This document shows, in pieces, positions 11,047 through 22,844 of a stretch of DNA of 64,000 bases; positions within the stretch are counted from its first letter, which is position 1; the number at the start of each line of letters is the position of its first letter. A program made the position numbers and the translations under genes. The notes beneath the pieces are model-generated. The model saw only the letters and a program-made list of their open reading frames with translations, was not told the DNA's origin and ran no database searches. Source of the DNA: Luzula sylvatica (Eukaryota > Streptophyta > Magnoliopsida > Poales > Juncaceae); NCBI GenBank assembly GCA_946800325.1, contig OX326956.1:44229552-44293551 (forward strand). The letters run 5' to 3'.

Positions 11047-13213
11047 TTAATTCGCCTGAGCTAATCTTTGATGAATTTCCTCCGAACCCATCAACCTATC
11101 CACGCGATAGAGAAGATCACCGCTATGAGAAGGTTTCTGCGAAATCCAATTCGGTACAATCTCTTGCAATAGCTTCAATTGCTCTTCCGCTTCCTCTGCA
11201 ATTTTCAAAAATAACAAATTTACCCCTAATGTTAATAAAACTTCCATTAGAAAATAAAAAAGATGTGGATAATGAATGATCGAAAATAAAAATTTACCAG
11301 GGTCGTTTATCCTTAAATTCCTTGAAATTAAACAGTGAATTAGCTCTTGTTTTGTAAGTACGGATCGATCGATCGAACCGATTAAAAGTAGGATCGAATT
11401 TAATGTAGATGGCAATAATTTTATCATTCTTCGCCTTTTTATTTTTTCAGTTCCTCCCTCCTTTGCCTCTTTTACTTTCCTCACCTTCTCCTTTATCTAT
11501 TAACAAAAGCAATAGAAATAAATATATAAATATTAATAATTAATAATTAAGTAGACGAAAATAAATAAAAATAACTTACAGATTGCATAAGAGATTTTGG
11601 CAAGAAACTAAGTTTGGCGCCATCATCGTTATTAGTAACTTCGATTTCTTCTGTGATCTTATTAGGACTCATGAATAATTTGGTTCGAGCTGATTTTCTA
11701 CTACTGGTTTCTGGACACGGAATTGGCTTCCTGGTTTTGGTTTGAGGGGTTTTGAGTTCTGGAGTAGGTGCCATTAGTCTCATTGGAGTAGATATCACAG
11801 ATTTTGCAGGTGTACCCTTCTCAGATTCAATATTTGCGGAACAGTCCTTCGATGGAGATGAAGGGCAAACGAGCGATGATTTCTTTTGTTCTGGCTCAGG
11901 GCTTTTGGTGGAAATACTTTGAATAATAATAGGGGTCCTTTTGGAAAAGCGGCTTTTAAAGGATGGAGCCATGTGAGACAATACTATAGATTGTGGTTCT
12001 GAATTTTGAAGGACTGGAGAGGAATTATTTGCTTTTTGAGGAGTAGATTGAAACAGATTTGGTTTCCTAGTTTCGAAAGGATGAGGTAATTCCGCTTCTG
12101 GTATATCATCTTCCTGTAAAAAGTTAAAATAAACACCGTAATTAGATATAATTCAATAATTAAATAATTAACAAGTTTTAATTTATCAAATTGCATGATT
12201 TATTCATGCAAAAAAAGATATATACCTCTGAATGATCCTTCAAGAAATCTACGAGTCTTTGCTTGAAAACATTTCTCAATAGTAAATATCCATTTATACC
12301 CTCATCTTTTGGGTTAATTTCTAAACCATCGTGATTGAGAGTGATTTGAATTTCAGGGCTCATACAGCAAGTATTCTCGTCTCTTGAAAGAATCTTCTTT
12401 AATATTATTACTTCTGGTAATATGTGCTTCATTTGCGCCAAGTGCTTGTAAGTCAAGTTTTGGCTGAAATATAAATGCAACGAATTCGGTAAATTAAGAT
12501 TTTTTTATTTTTTTTCTGTAATTTAGGGTTTTACAGCAAATCTGTTAAAAAATAGGAAATAATGATTTTACATGCATTACCGATGGTCCAAATTTTTAAG
12601 TGAAGCAGAGAGATTTCGAAAAGAAGGCATGTAGTTTTTGAGTCGAATCAAACGAATCAAGCCCAACATGCTATTAAAGATTTCATAAAGCGCCTGAAAC
12701 CTGAAAAAAATGAACAAATACAATTCAATTAACAATTTGAACTTTATAAAGCCACAATCAGGGATTCGATACTGAATATTGATTTGGGTTTTCTAATTGG
12801 ACCTATCAGCACTTCAATTGACAAATTAAATTAAACAAAATAAGCTTTTCAATGTTAAAACAAGTGATTATGAATCAAAAATTAGATGTAAGACAAGAAT
12901 CTTACTTTGGGGGAAGTTCGATTTGGGATCTGGAATTACATCCTTTACGACTTTTAGTAGGCGAATCTATGTTCAACCGCTTCTCCACCGTAGCCAAATC
13001 ATCAAGATCCGATCTTTCTTTATTCTTGCGAAGACCAATCGCAGCTTGTCTCACATCCTTCACAGAAAAAGCCACGCTCCTCCTCGCCGTACATCTTCTG
13101 GGCAACGGCTCCCTTTTCTCCGGCGTAACCAAATCCAAAGATCCAACCTGAGCAATACCTTTAATCGGTGTACCAGAAAACGGAGAAGATGTGGGCTTCT
13201 TAGGCGTATCCAT
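11047..13213 (-). CDS. CDT1: CDT1 DNA replication licensing factor
   Basis: Six exons on the minus strand (13213-12906, 12700-12581, 12463-12226, 12113-11580, 11496-11298, 11195-11047) join in phase to a complete 515-residue protein, within the range of plant CDT1. Exon 1 encodes a basic Ser/Pro-rich N-terminus with the RRSVAFSVKDVRQAA stretch. Exons 1-3 carry the geminin-binding/CDT1 domain (LPPKFQALYEIFNSM, RLIRLKNYMPSF, YKHLAQMKHILPEVI, CCMSPEIQ). Exon 4 is a disordered Ser/Pro/Lys-rich linker. Exons 5-6 form the C-terminal winged-helix domain for MCM binding (RSVLTKQELIHCLISRN, EEAEEQLKLLQEIVPNWIS, SGDLLYRVDRL). The protein loads MCM helicase on origins with ORC and CDC6 in the nucleus. 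In plants CDT1 has also been linked to plastid division. E2F motifs upstream agree with S-phase expression. Confidence 0.93.
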
Positions 13214-13277
13214 GGCAACGACAAAGATTGTCAGTAAATTACAGAGACGAGAGAGAGAGAAGGGTGGGAAGGAGGAG

Positions 13278-13348
13278 TATATAACGAAGTAGATTTGGCG
13301 GGAAAGACACGTGGACAGGGAGGTTGGTTCCCGCCATTAGGGTTAGGT
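13278..13348 (-). promoter_or_regulatory. CDT1 promoter: TATA-like element, two E2F sites, telo-box
   Basis: Upstream of the CDT1 start (13213) lie a TATATA at 13278-13283, a palindromic E2F site TTTGGCGGGAAA at 13294-13305, a second E2F-type site TTCCCGCC at 13328-13335 and a telo-box-like TTAGGGTTAGG at 13337-13347. E2F sites with telo-boxes are an established signature of plant genes expressed at G1/S. The order TATA, E2F, E2F, telo-box moving away from the gene is as expected for a proximal promoter. Confidence 0.8.
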
Positions 13349-14039
13349 TTCCTGTACTGGGCCGGGCCTTAATAGCCGTTGGAGTTTTATTACGGCATTA
13401 ATTATGTACATGGTAATAATCTCTCCTTAATCATTACAAATCACCAAATTAGTGATAAAAGGAAACAAATTTCTCAATTTTTAATTCGAGCATGCATGAA
13501 ATGAAATCGATGGTTTTGGTATAAAATTTTCTTCGATTTGCCCTCGATGCAAGGTTGCCTTAGTTTCTCTCTCATCAACTTGAAGGTGCATGCAGTCTTT
13601 TCCTTTTCCTACTACCACAACATTTTGATAAGGTGATCTTAATTTCTCTTCTTCTCTTTCCTTGAAAGAGAAAGATTGCATGCGCTTGGTTTTCACAAAT
13701 ATACAAATTACGCCTAGTCAAAAATCAGTGAATAGTTCGCAAACGAATAACAAGTTCGATGGCGAATTCTGAACGAAATCGATAACTATCTAATCATTTG
13801 ATTAAATGTGAGAGAAGCTAATGGCGTATTTAGACATTGTGATTATGGAATTTTGTCTTGATTTAATGATTAAATGAGCAATTATCACACGATTCCTTAG
13901 CACGAGTCGCGATAACCCCTTGAGTGAAAGCTTGAATCAAACTATTTGCCAGTAATTTTCCTTCTATATTTTCTTTGTCTATTCCATTGATAAGGAGTGG
14001 ACTCAAACTACCCACCTATTCTCCTGTTATAAATGGATC
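13349..14039. other. Intergenic DNA between CDT1 and the polygalacturonase
   Basis: This is the region between two divergent genes. A 71-codon open frame on the minus strand at 13481-13696 resembles nothing recognised. No RNA gene or convincing repeat is seen apart from the MITE that begins near 14040. Confidence 0.5.
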
Positions 14040-14283
14040 CCACTACTCTTAGTGATGTACAGTCCCTAATACTCTTTCTCAAAAAAATTTGATGACGTGA
14101 ATATGAGTTAATATTTTAAAAATTAACAAAAAAATATATTACTTAATATTTTAGTTTATAATTTAATTATCCTACTTTATAATTGAACATTGAATTAAGT
14201 GTTAATTCTTAAATTGTTAAGTCATATACACGTCATCAAATCTCTTGAGGGAGAGATGGGTCTGTCTTTAACATTTTCCATCC
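14040..14283. mobile_element. MITE, family copy 1 of 3
   Basis: Inverted arms: TTTGATGACGTGAATATGAG at about 14088-14107 pairs with ATATACACGTCATCAAA at about 14224-14240. The outer parts (CCCTAATACTCTTTCTC and GAGGGAGAGATGGGTCTGTC) also correspond. The AT-rich core contains repeated TTAATATTTTA / TTAAGTGTTAATTCTTAA blocks. The same arrangement recurs at about 29481-29727 and 57150-57320, which defines a small family. It sits in the promoter of the polygalacturonase gene. Confidence 0.65.
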
Positions 14284-14447
14284 CACTAACTAGCAAATAG
14301 CAATCTAGTGCCATTATAGACTAAGAGTTTCTTGCAATCAATTCTCACTCTGTGTTCTATAAAGTTCCAAAATTCCACCCTATTTAAACACAAAAAACCC
14401 ACCACTCTCTCTCTCCTATCATTTAACTCAATCTATCTGTCACTCAC

Positions 14448-16603
14448 ATGCAGATACAAGACATAATAACAATTAGAGGAATGAGATCAAATAAGGCTTT
14501 AGCACTTAGCATCCTCCTAATTATCCTCGCGATTGCTTTTATCGGAAGCAACATTTGCCATGCGAGAAAACATACACCCGTACCGCCACCGCCAATATTG
14601 CCGGTACCGACTTCATATGCTGCCGCCTTCAATGTGCTCGATTACGGAGCTAAGGGCGATGGAGTTACCGATGACACGAAGGTGGATATATTTGCAATAA
14701 TTTTGACGACTCGTGATGCAATCATAATATCGAATAGTATTTATTAGTCTATACATACTACTTATACAATTTGGTTGTGTTTATAAAATCTAACTAAAAT
14801 TTAAAAGTAAAGTTATAGAATGCCTTTTTAATGGTAAACACGAATCGAAATAGGCATTTCAAGATACATGGGCCGCAGCATGCAAGGTTCGATCATCTAT
14901 AATGGTGGCTCCCTCCAATTACCAGTTCCTACTCGGACCGATCTCCTTCGCGGGCCCCTATTGTCAACCGAACATAGTCTTTCAGGCAAAATATATATAA
15001 TATTAAATTTTCTTACATTTACACAATAATTCCCTAATTAACTTGTATTTTTTTTTTGTATTTCAGCTAGATGGAACAATAGTTGCACCCATAAATCACA
15101 AAAAGTTTGCACCGGGACTCTTACGTTGGATCGAATTCACAAAACTAAAAGGGATCACGATCCAAGGGCAGGGAATCATCGAAGGACGCGGGAATTCTTG
15201 GTGGAACATTAATTCTGATAATGACGCTGAACCGGTAAAACGATCTCATGCAAAATGTGTTATCTAATAAATTATAATGCATTTTTACCATTTTATTTTC
15301 CATAGGTTATTACCGGAAGTTCGTCGCAAGCTCGGCCAACGGTAAACACTTCACTATCCAAATTGCTTTTCGCAATTCCGAACCCAGAAAACTAGATCCC
15401 GAAATTCAATTCCATTTTTCAAAAACCAGGATCTCGTCTTATTATTATTGAGTTCGATGCATAATTTTCAGGCAGTGAGAATTTATGGGAGCTCCGATGT
15501 GACGGTAACTGGAATAACCATACGAAACAGTCCCCAATTCCACCTGAAATTCGACACGTGTCAATCCGTCGAAGTTCACGGAATTACAATTTCCTCGCCT
15601 GGTGATAGCCCAAATACGGATGGAATTCATCTCCAGAATTCCGTTTCCGCCACAATTCATCATTCCAATTTGTCCTGTGGTACAATTTTTTTATTTCAAT
15701 TTTTTTACGATGAATTGAAGACATTATTTTATTTGTCCAAAATATCTCAAAATAAGAAATATCACGAAAAGTATTATCCCTATAAATATAAAAAGTACTA
15801 TTTATACGCAATATTATTATTTCGCTTCCAATATCTACGAATTATATTAATTTCATTACCTTTCTTTTATTTAGAAACACATGAAATGAAATTAAGCCTA
15901 GTTCGAAAAACTTAAAAGAAAGTATTAATTTCCTTTTAAATAACCACATTTATAATTTTATAATGTCGTGTATTTTAGGTGATGATTGTGTATCGATACA
16001 AACAGGCTGTTCGAACGTATTTATACACGATATAAATTGTGGACCAGGACATGGAATAAGCATAGGAGGATTAGGAAAAGATGCTACAATGGCTTTCGTC
16101 TCGAATATCACCGTTCAAAATGTTAACATCGATAGCACCACCACTGGTGTACGCATCAAAACTTGGCAGGTAAATATGATATTTGTTATTTTTGTAGGGA
16201 TATATATGAAATTTAACGTGATTTTCGTTCGTAAAAACAGGGAGGTTCCGGATCGGTGAAAAACATAAGGTTCTCGAACATACAAGTCTCGGCAGTAAAA
16301 ATGCCGATAGTAATCGACCAGTATTACTGCGACACTGCCAGCGGGGCCCACTGCAAGAATAAAACTTCTGCGGTGGAAATCTCGGACGTAACGTACCAGA
16401 ACATTGTTGGTACGTATACGGCACGACCTGTATACTTGGCGTGTAGCGACAGTACGCCTTGTCAGAATATTCATTTGGATAATATCGAGCTTCGAGCTGT
16501 AAATGGAGGTGATGATCATTTATACGGTCCTTTTTGTTGGAATGTTTTCGGCGATTCGAGGCCTCCAACTTTACCACCAATTAATTGTTTGAAAAAACAT
16601 TAA
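14448..16603 (+). CDS. Polygalacturonase, glycoside hydrolase family 28, secreted
   Basis: Seven exons (14448-14681, 14854-14985, 15067-15234, 15306-15341, 15472-15679, 15979-16169, 16241-16603) give a 443-residue protein. An N-terminal hydrophobic segment ([22 protein letters not shown]) is a likely signal peptide; translation may instead start at the second ATG, 14481. The GH28 catalytic motifs are all intact: SPNTDG at 236-241, GDDC at 260-263, GHG at 283-285 and RIK at 318-320, on a right-handed beta-helix. The enzyme hydrolyses alpha-1,4-galacturonan in pectin in the cell wall. Arrangement and exon structure fit the plant PG/PGX group; exo versus endo action cannot be decided. Exon 4 is only 36 bases. 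The second intron starts with GC instead of GT (14986). The 3' end faces the reductase gene 235 bases away. Confidence 0.93.
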
Positions 16604-16838
16604 TTATAGAAATATCAAAGGGTTAAATAGAAAAATGGTAGTTACAAAGTAGGTTGTAAAATAAAATAATTATTTATATAAAGTATGATTTTATTAGTAT
16701 ACATATATCAGAAATTAAATATCATGGAATGTTTTGTTCTTTTTGTCCGTCTTTAATTAACCACTTTGGTTCGGTTCTTTTACGCTTTGGACCCTATAAC
16801 AACATCAAATTAAAAGAGAAACCCTCTTTTTTAAAACT

Positions 16839-19064
16839 TCACCATCTTTTACGTCGAGATCCGTACCAATACGCGAACACCGCTACGCTCACCGCCACCG
16901 CGACGCCAGCTGTCGCATGCCACCCGTACACCGACTTTTCCAAAACTACGTCTATGTCCCTCCCCATATTACTCCGCGTAACCGTAACCGTACTCTCTTC
17001 TCGTACCGCTTTTTCACTCTCTCGAACCGCGAAATCCAATCCCAACGTCTCCAATTCGGCAATTTCGGACACTTTTGCCCTCACTTGAACTGTCTTTGCA
17101 ATTGCATCGTACTCTTGTTTCGTACCACCTTCCAAAAATGCCCCTGTGATTCGGTTCTGGTCCACCCAGTACGCTCCGAATCGGTTGGATGAGTAATCCC
17201 CAAAATGAATCACGTCCCCGACGTTGTCCCCGTAAAATTGCCATGATAGGGTGAAAACTCGAGAATAGAAAAACGGTAAATAATCCAAATCTCCAATTTT
17301 GTTGCCCCCCATTATTGCTGCTACAGCATGCCTATCAAAATTAATAAATAAATAAATAATAATAATAATTTCCAAAAATTAAGAAAATGAGATCATTTAT
17401 GGGAATTTTGCAGAAATGCCTGTATTATGCAAATTTTGTAAAAATACAGTGGAGGGCTTATTTGCAAATTAGGCATGATGCAGGGGCATTTCTGCAAATC
17501 TCCGAACATATGAAAAATGAATAATTTACCGAGCGGTTTTACGAGCAGAGTCGACATGTTCGAGTCTGCGAACATTATTTCCGAAAAGTTTGACCGGAAA
17601 AGCCGCCACATCACCAACTGCATAGACTGAACTGTCACTTGATTGCATGCGCGAATTTACTTTTATGCCCCCCTTCTCCAGTGTCAGCTGTTCTTCAAAC
17701 AGAGCCGTGTTTGCACGGATCCCGATGCCAACCACCACCATTTCTGCAGATATCCGCGCCCCGTCTTTCAGAATGACACCTGTCACCTGCAAAAAATAAA
17801 AAAGTATACATTCATGATATTTATTTTGATATTTTTCATGGGCATACATGAAATTAACCAAAGGAAAAAAAGAATATTACCTTTCCAGAAGAGTCATTTT
17901 CAAATGAGGATAAAACATTTCCATTGACGAATTTAACCCCTCTTGCTCGGTAATAATTCTCGTAATATTCCGCTATTTTCGGCGTAAACAACCTAGCCAC
18001 TGCACAAAACAAATTACCCAAAAAATCGAGGTCAATTTCGTAAAATAACCAGAAATATCAAATAAATTTGCATCGTACTGCAATGTTTTTCAGGGAAGAC
18101 CATGGTGACTTTAATCTTGTTGGTGACGAGAGCTGCGGCACATTCCATACCAATGTATCCTCCTCCAATTACCACGCAATTCTTTCCCCTGCAATTCTCC
18201 ATCACTTTTACCATTTTGTCCGCATCTGCTAAGTTTCGCAAATAACACACGTTCTCTGCTTCCGAACCCCTCACTCCGAATTCCTCCAATTTCAGGGCCT
18301 AATTGCAAAATTACCCAAATGAATATACTGATTAAAATGGAAATTGAAATGAAAGGTAATTAATTATACCCGAGCACCAGTAGCGATGATGAGATATCTG
18401 TACGTGATGGTTTCTCCAATTGAGGTAATTAATGATTTCTTATTTAAATCTGCCGATTGTACCGTTGTCCCGAGAATTAATTCGATTCCTATTTGACAAA
18501 GAGAAATTGTTGAATTAAATTCAAGGGAAGTGAAAATTGCGTTTTTGTTTGTTGAAAAAGATTGAATTCGAGTTATTACCGTGCTCTTTGTACCATTTAG
18601 GAGTGAGTTTCTCGTCGTTGGCGCCAACACATGTATGGAATCCTGGGAGACGAGATGGGGCTGTAATTGTGCAAGAAAAATGGGGCAAAATGATTAATTA
18701 ATTAGTCAAATTGTTCATCATTTTGCAGATAGCAATGCATAATTATGCAATTGAGATGTAAACGATTTAAATTACATTCTGGAAGAAGATACCCTTTGCT
18801 CAATGCAGGTCGTTCATATGGCGCAACCTACAAAAATTCAAAATGTTTCATTAATTTCACGAAATGGCAAGGATCGGCATGAAAACATAATTAGCTGAGG
18901 ATGCAATTTTACAGAAAAATGAAGGGGAATTAATAAAAAATTACGAGTTCGTCGGAGATGATGCAGAGCCTGCCGGGGCCGACTTTTAGGCGGGAGAACT
19001 CGAGCGCAGCATAGCCAGCCGAGACGCCGCCGCCGAGTATTACATAGTCAAACGCCCTTCCCAT
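16839..19064 (-). CDS. Monodehydroascorbate reductase, C-terminally membrane-anchored (peroxisomal type)
   Basis: Eight exons on the minus strand (19064-18945, 18827-18776, 18660-18580, 18488-18370, 18298-18079, 17999-17881, 17786-17530, 17331-16839) encode 486 residues. FAD-binding GGGVSAGYAALEF is near residues 11-23, and NAD(P)H-binding GGGYIGMECAAALV starts at 169. VYAVGDVAAFP is the second FAD-contact motif. The enzyme reduces the monodehydroascorbate radical with NADH in the ascorbate-glutathione cycle. The last 28 residues form a hydrophobic segment (TAGVAVAVSVAVFAYWYG) followed by SRRKRW. This matches the membrane-bound peroxisomal isoform (Arabidopsis MDAR4) and distinguishes it from soluble isoforms. 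Membrane location is inferred from this tail. All introns are GT-AG. Intron 7 (17332-17529) contains a small inverted repeat around GCAGAAATGCC. Confidence 0.93.
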
Positions 19065-19837
19065 TGCACTCCGTCCGTCCGTCCGTCCGTCGTCGCAGTG
19101 TGGACACGGAGAAGAAGAAGGATGAATATGTAAAAATGGGGATTGGATTTGGGTTTTTCTTTGGTTGCAGATGCGTTTGGGAAGTCTTTGGACGCACTCT
19201 CACTCTAACACAAACATATCTCTCTCTCGCGTGAACATGCTTTCTTTTCAAAAATAAAAAATAAAAAAAATGCTTTCTTTCTCCAATCATGCACCCAAGC
19301 ACACTTTGTGAATATAGTTGTTGAGATAAAAGATCCGACAAGTTATTTTTCAATATTCAGGCAAATTATATATTTTTTATAATATCTGGATTTTTTTCTT
19401 CTAAACGCCTAGGACCTCTAACAATAAAAAAAACGAGTTTATTTGATTTCAATGCGTGTTCTTATAAGTCTCTTCAGTTTTAGGAAAATTTTCCTAAAAA
19501 AAACCCTAACTTTTATAATATCTGGATTTTTTTCTTCCTAAAAAAACCCCTAACTTTTCTAGAAATTTTAAAAAATCCCCTATTTTTTGGATATAACACA
19601 CACACACACACACACCCAACCCCAAAATCAATGTTTCATTTTCAAAAAAAATCCTATTGGAGTTAAATTTAACATCTTGTAGTATTAAAAAAAAATTGGA
19701 CAAAAATACTACTTTCTATTTCATCTTTGATTTTACTAAAATATTATTTTATTTCATATTTAATCTTCATAAATATTGCTAAATTATACTAATTAAAGAA
19801 ATAAAAGACTATGTCATATTTATAGAAATGTATTATT

Positions 19838-19845
19838 TTATATAT

Positions 19846-19909
<64 letters not shown>
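19838..19909. repeat. TA dinucleotide microsatellite
   Basis: About 70 bases of nearly uninterrupted TA repeats inside the MITE core. Such tracts are self-complementary and often polymorphic in length. Confidence 0.95.
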
Positions 19910-19911
<2 letters not shown>

Positions 19912-20622
19912 GAAAAACTAACATCAAACAATAAAAAATAACAACGGTATATTATGCACCTTGAAAAATCTTTGCAGAAAAATATTATTTTCGTCAAGAA
20001 TACAATATAAGTATATTGAAAGTTTTAATTTTCTTTCATTGTTACTAATAATATATTTATGTCACTATGTATAGGTGCATAATTTTATTTAACGTTCGTT
20101 ACTTATTTATTTTTCTACCCAAATATTATCTTGCTTACAAAAATAGTATTTTTTTGGCAAAAAAATTTCAAGATGTATAATTTTTTTATATTGTTTTTTT
20201 TTTTGTAAACTAACATCAAACAATATAACTATTTTGGATATATTTTCGAGATATTAATCTTGATGCAAATTCAATGGCTAAAAAGTCTCAAGTACAATAC
20301 CTCAAATACTCATTTGAGTATTTTAGGTTCTCTCTTGTTTTTAATTTAATGTTAATTTTTCATGAAAAAAAAGATAATAAAGAAATTATTAAAATTATAT
20401 AAATATATAAATAATATATTTCAATTTTTGTAATTAGTATATGTTAAAATATTTATATTTTTAGACTTAATATAAAATATAAAATAATCTTTTTTTGTAA
20501 TTAGTATATTTTTAAAAATATTTATGAAGATTTTTAAAATTAATACAAAAATACAAAGAAAAGGGTATTTTTGTCCAAAAAAAGTTAACACCATCAAATG
20601 TTAACTTTAATCCCAATAGGAA

Positions 20623-21218
20623 TTATAATTAGTATAATTCTATACTTTTTCCTGGCTCCTGGTTGAGCCACGTCACCAGGAGCCTTTTTGTAAAAAAAAA
20701 ATTAATTTATATTTTGGTCCTTTTTTATTTACATTTTGGTCCTTTTTATTTCGAAAAATTACACTTTGGTCCTTTTTTATTTACATTTTGGTCCTCCAAG
20801 TTTAAAAAAATACATTTTGGTACAGGGGCCTCTTTGTAAGAAATTTCTTAATTTACATATTGGTCCTTTTTAGTTGAAAAAACTATATTTTGGTCCTTTT
20901 TATTTTTGTTTTGGTCCTTTCAAGTTTAAAATATTACATTTTGGTACTTCATATTTACATCTTGATCCTCTTTTGTTTACACATTTTAATTCGAAAAAAA
21001 AATTTAATTCACATTTTGGTCCTTTTTAATTTACATTTTGTTCCTTTTCAGTTTGAAAAATTACATTTCGGTCTTTCTCAGTTTGAAAATTCCACAACAC
21101 CACACAAATCGAATCACTGGCCAATACAACGCTGCCGAAAAATAAATACAGAAAAAGCACAAATCATAAAAAAAAACAAATCAACGTGCCCCGCGCAATT
21201 GCGCGGGGTTATAGCTAG
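20623..21218 (+). mobile_element. Non-autonomous Helitron nested in the MITE arm
   Basis: The 3' end has the canonical form: a 20-base perfect palindromic hairpin CCCCGCGCAATTGCGCGGGG at 21189-21208, six bases, then CTAG at 21215-21218 followed by host T. Comparing the two arms of the host MITE puts the left boundary near 20623, since arm similarity stops there and resumes at 21219. The 5' terminus does not show the usual TC, so that end is approximate. There is no Rep/helicase coding. The interior at about 20700-21080 is built of diverged direct repeats of a TTTACATTTTGGTCCTTTTT-like unit. Confidence 0.7.
20700..21080 (+). repeat. Diverged short direct repeats inside the Helitron
   Basis: At least ten occurrences of ACATTTTGGTCC or a close variant (ACACTTTGGTCC, ATATTTTGGTCC, ACATTTCGGTC), each followed by a T-rich run, spaced irregularly by about 25-50 bases. 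This is internal amplification within a non-autonomous element. Confidence 0.8.
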
Positions 21219-21966
21219 TTTTTTTTTTAAATAAAACTTTGATTTGGGGGGTTTATTGAAATATCCACAAAGATAGGGTTTTTTTATCTCATAAAAAGTT
21301 AGGGGTTTTTTTGAAAATTTCCCTTCATTTTATGGTGCAAGTTTTCAACTGATAAATTTTTTAATTTTTATATATGGAAAGAGCATGATAACAGATTTAT
21401 TTAACTTGTTATGATATTTGGCTTAATGATCTCTTCGACATATTTTTATCAAATAAAATTATTAGCAATATCGATATTATTTTTGAACAATCAAATATAA
21501 TTCGAACCAACAATTAAATCAGTAATTGTTAGGTTCCTCATTTTTTACATGCTAGATAGAGTATTACTAAAAATATTGGTCCGTCATAAAATAATATATC
21601 ATCAGCATTATTTAATATATTTATGTTTCTTAAAAAAATTGAAATATCATCTAATTATATTTTTATTCTAAGTCTCAATAATTTTTCATTCATTAGATTA
21701 TTATATTTTTTCTCGAAACACATTCAAACACGTTATGAATAATATATATATATTTTTAATGATAGATGATATCTCTTGATAATGATTGTGTAACAACATT
21801 TACCTATTAGCGAAGACATATAATTTTTTAAGATTTTACAAAATAATCTTGTAACTTTATTGTTCTTATTTTTATTATTAAATAAGAAAAATTAGAACCA
21901 TAAAAAAAATTAAAATTGCGTAGTTAAATTTTGAATTCATGACTTACAAGGTGACAATAGAAATAT

Positions 21967-22835
21967 GGGAAAATTTCAAAAAACACCCTATATTTTTTGG
22001 ATATTCTAAAAAAACTCCTATCTTTTTGAAAACTCCAAAAAAACTCCTGTACCAAAGTTTTATTTTCAAATACCCCATATAGAGGTTAAATCTAACCATG
22101 AATGGTGTTAAAAAAAAAAAATTGACCAAAATACCCTTCTATTTTCATATGTATATTTTTGTTATTTTTTCATTAATTTTATTAGTTTTAAAAAAATTCA
22201 TAAATAATTTTTAACATATAATGATTTCACAAAAATAAAATTATTAAATGTTGTGTTTGTATAATTTTAATATTTCATTTATTATTCATGAAAAACTAAC
22301 ATCAGATAATAATAAAATAAACACCTTGAAAATATAGTGATAGAAAAATATTTCTTTAAACATCTATTTTATTTTTATTTTCGTTTTTCTTTTATGTATG
22401 ATAGATTCATGATATTTTAATTTTTAAATATTTGCAAGGTGTTCTTTTAATATTATTGTTCATCTTATTATTATTTTATGTTATTTTTTCAGTAAAAAAA
22501 TATGAAAGTCAAATATATATAATGTATGAAATATTAAAATTATATAAATATAACATATGATAATTATTTTTTAAAAATTATTATAAGCTAAAAAAAAATT
22601 AGGACTATTTTAAAATTAATACAAATAACAAAACAATTATTTTAATTACTAAATATGTAAAAAGAAGGGTATTTTGGTAATAAAAAATATTTAACACCAT
22701 CCATAGTTAATTTTAACCCCATATGGGGGTATTTGAAAATAAAAGTTTGAGAGAGGAGGTTTTTTGGAGTTTCCAAAAAGATAGGGGGTTTTTTAGAATA
22801 TCCAAAAAAGATAGGGAGTTTTTTGAAAATTTCCC
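21967..22835. mobile_element. Mutator-like MITE with about 170-bp inverted arms and 9-bp target duplication
   Basis: The element begins GGGAAAATTTC and ends GAAAATTTCCC. The arms at about 21967-22135 and 22670-22835 are inverted copies (AACACCATTCATGGTTAGATTT-type and CCAAAATACCCTTCT blocks in the left arm recur inverted on the right). It is flanked by TAGAAATAT (21958-21966) and TAGAATTAT (22836-22844), a 9-base duplication with one mismatch. Nine-base duplications and long terminal inverted repeats are typical of Mutator-like elements. The core is AT-rich without coding capacity. Confidence 0.75.
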
Positions 22836-22844
22836 TAGAATTAT

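Larger units (their letters stand above)
19483..21323. mobile_element. Mutator-like MITE with long inverted arms, split by a nested Helitron
   Basis: The left arm (about 19483-19690: GGAAAATTTTC, AAAACCCTAACTTT, GGATATAACAC, TCCTATTGGAGTTAAATTTA) is repeated inverted in the right arm (about 20560-20622 and 21219-21323: TTAACTTTAATCCCAATAGG, then AAAGTTAGGGGTTT and GAAAATTTCCC). The right arm is interrupted at 20623-21218 by another element. A diverged target duplication is plausible (CTTCAGTTTTA on the left, TTCATTTTA on the right). The element belongs to the same family as that at 21967-22835. It contains an AC repeat at about 19596-19616 and a long TA repeat at about 19838-19909. Confidence 0.65.

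Noticed and set aside
13481..13696. 71-codon minus-strand frame between CDT1 and the polygalacturonase
   Set aside because: No recognised motif, no splice partners or family resemblance; too short to support alone.
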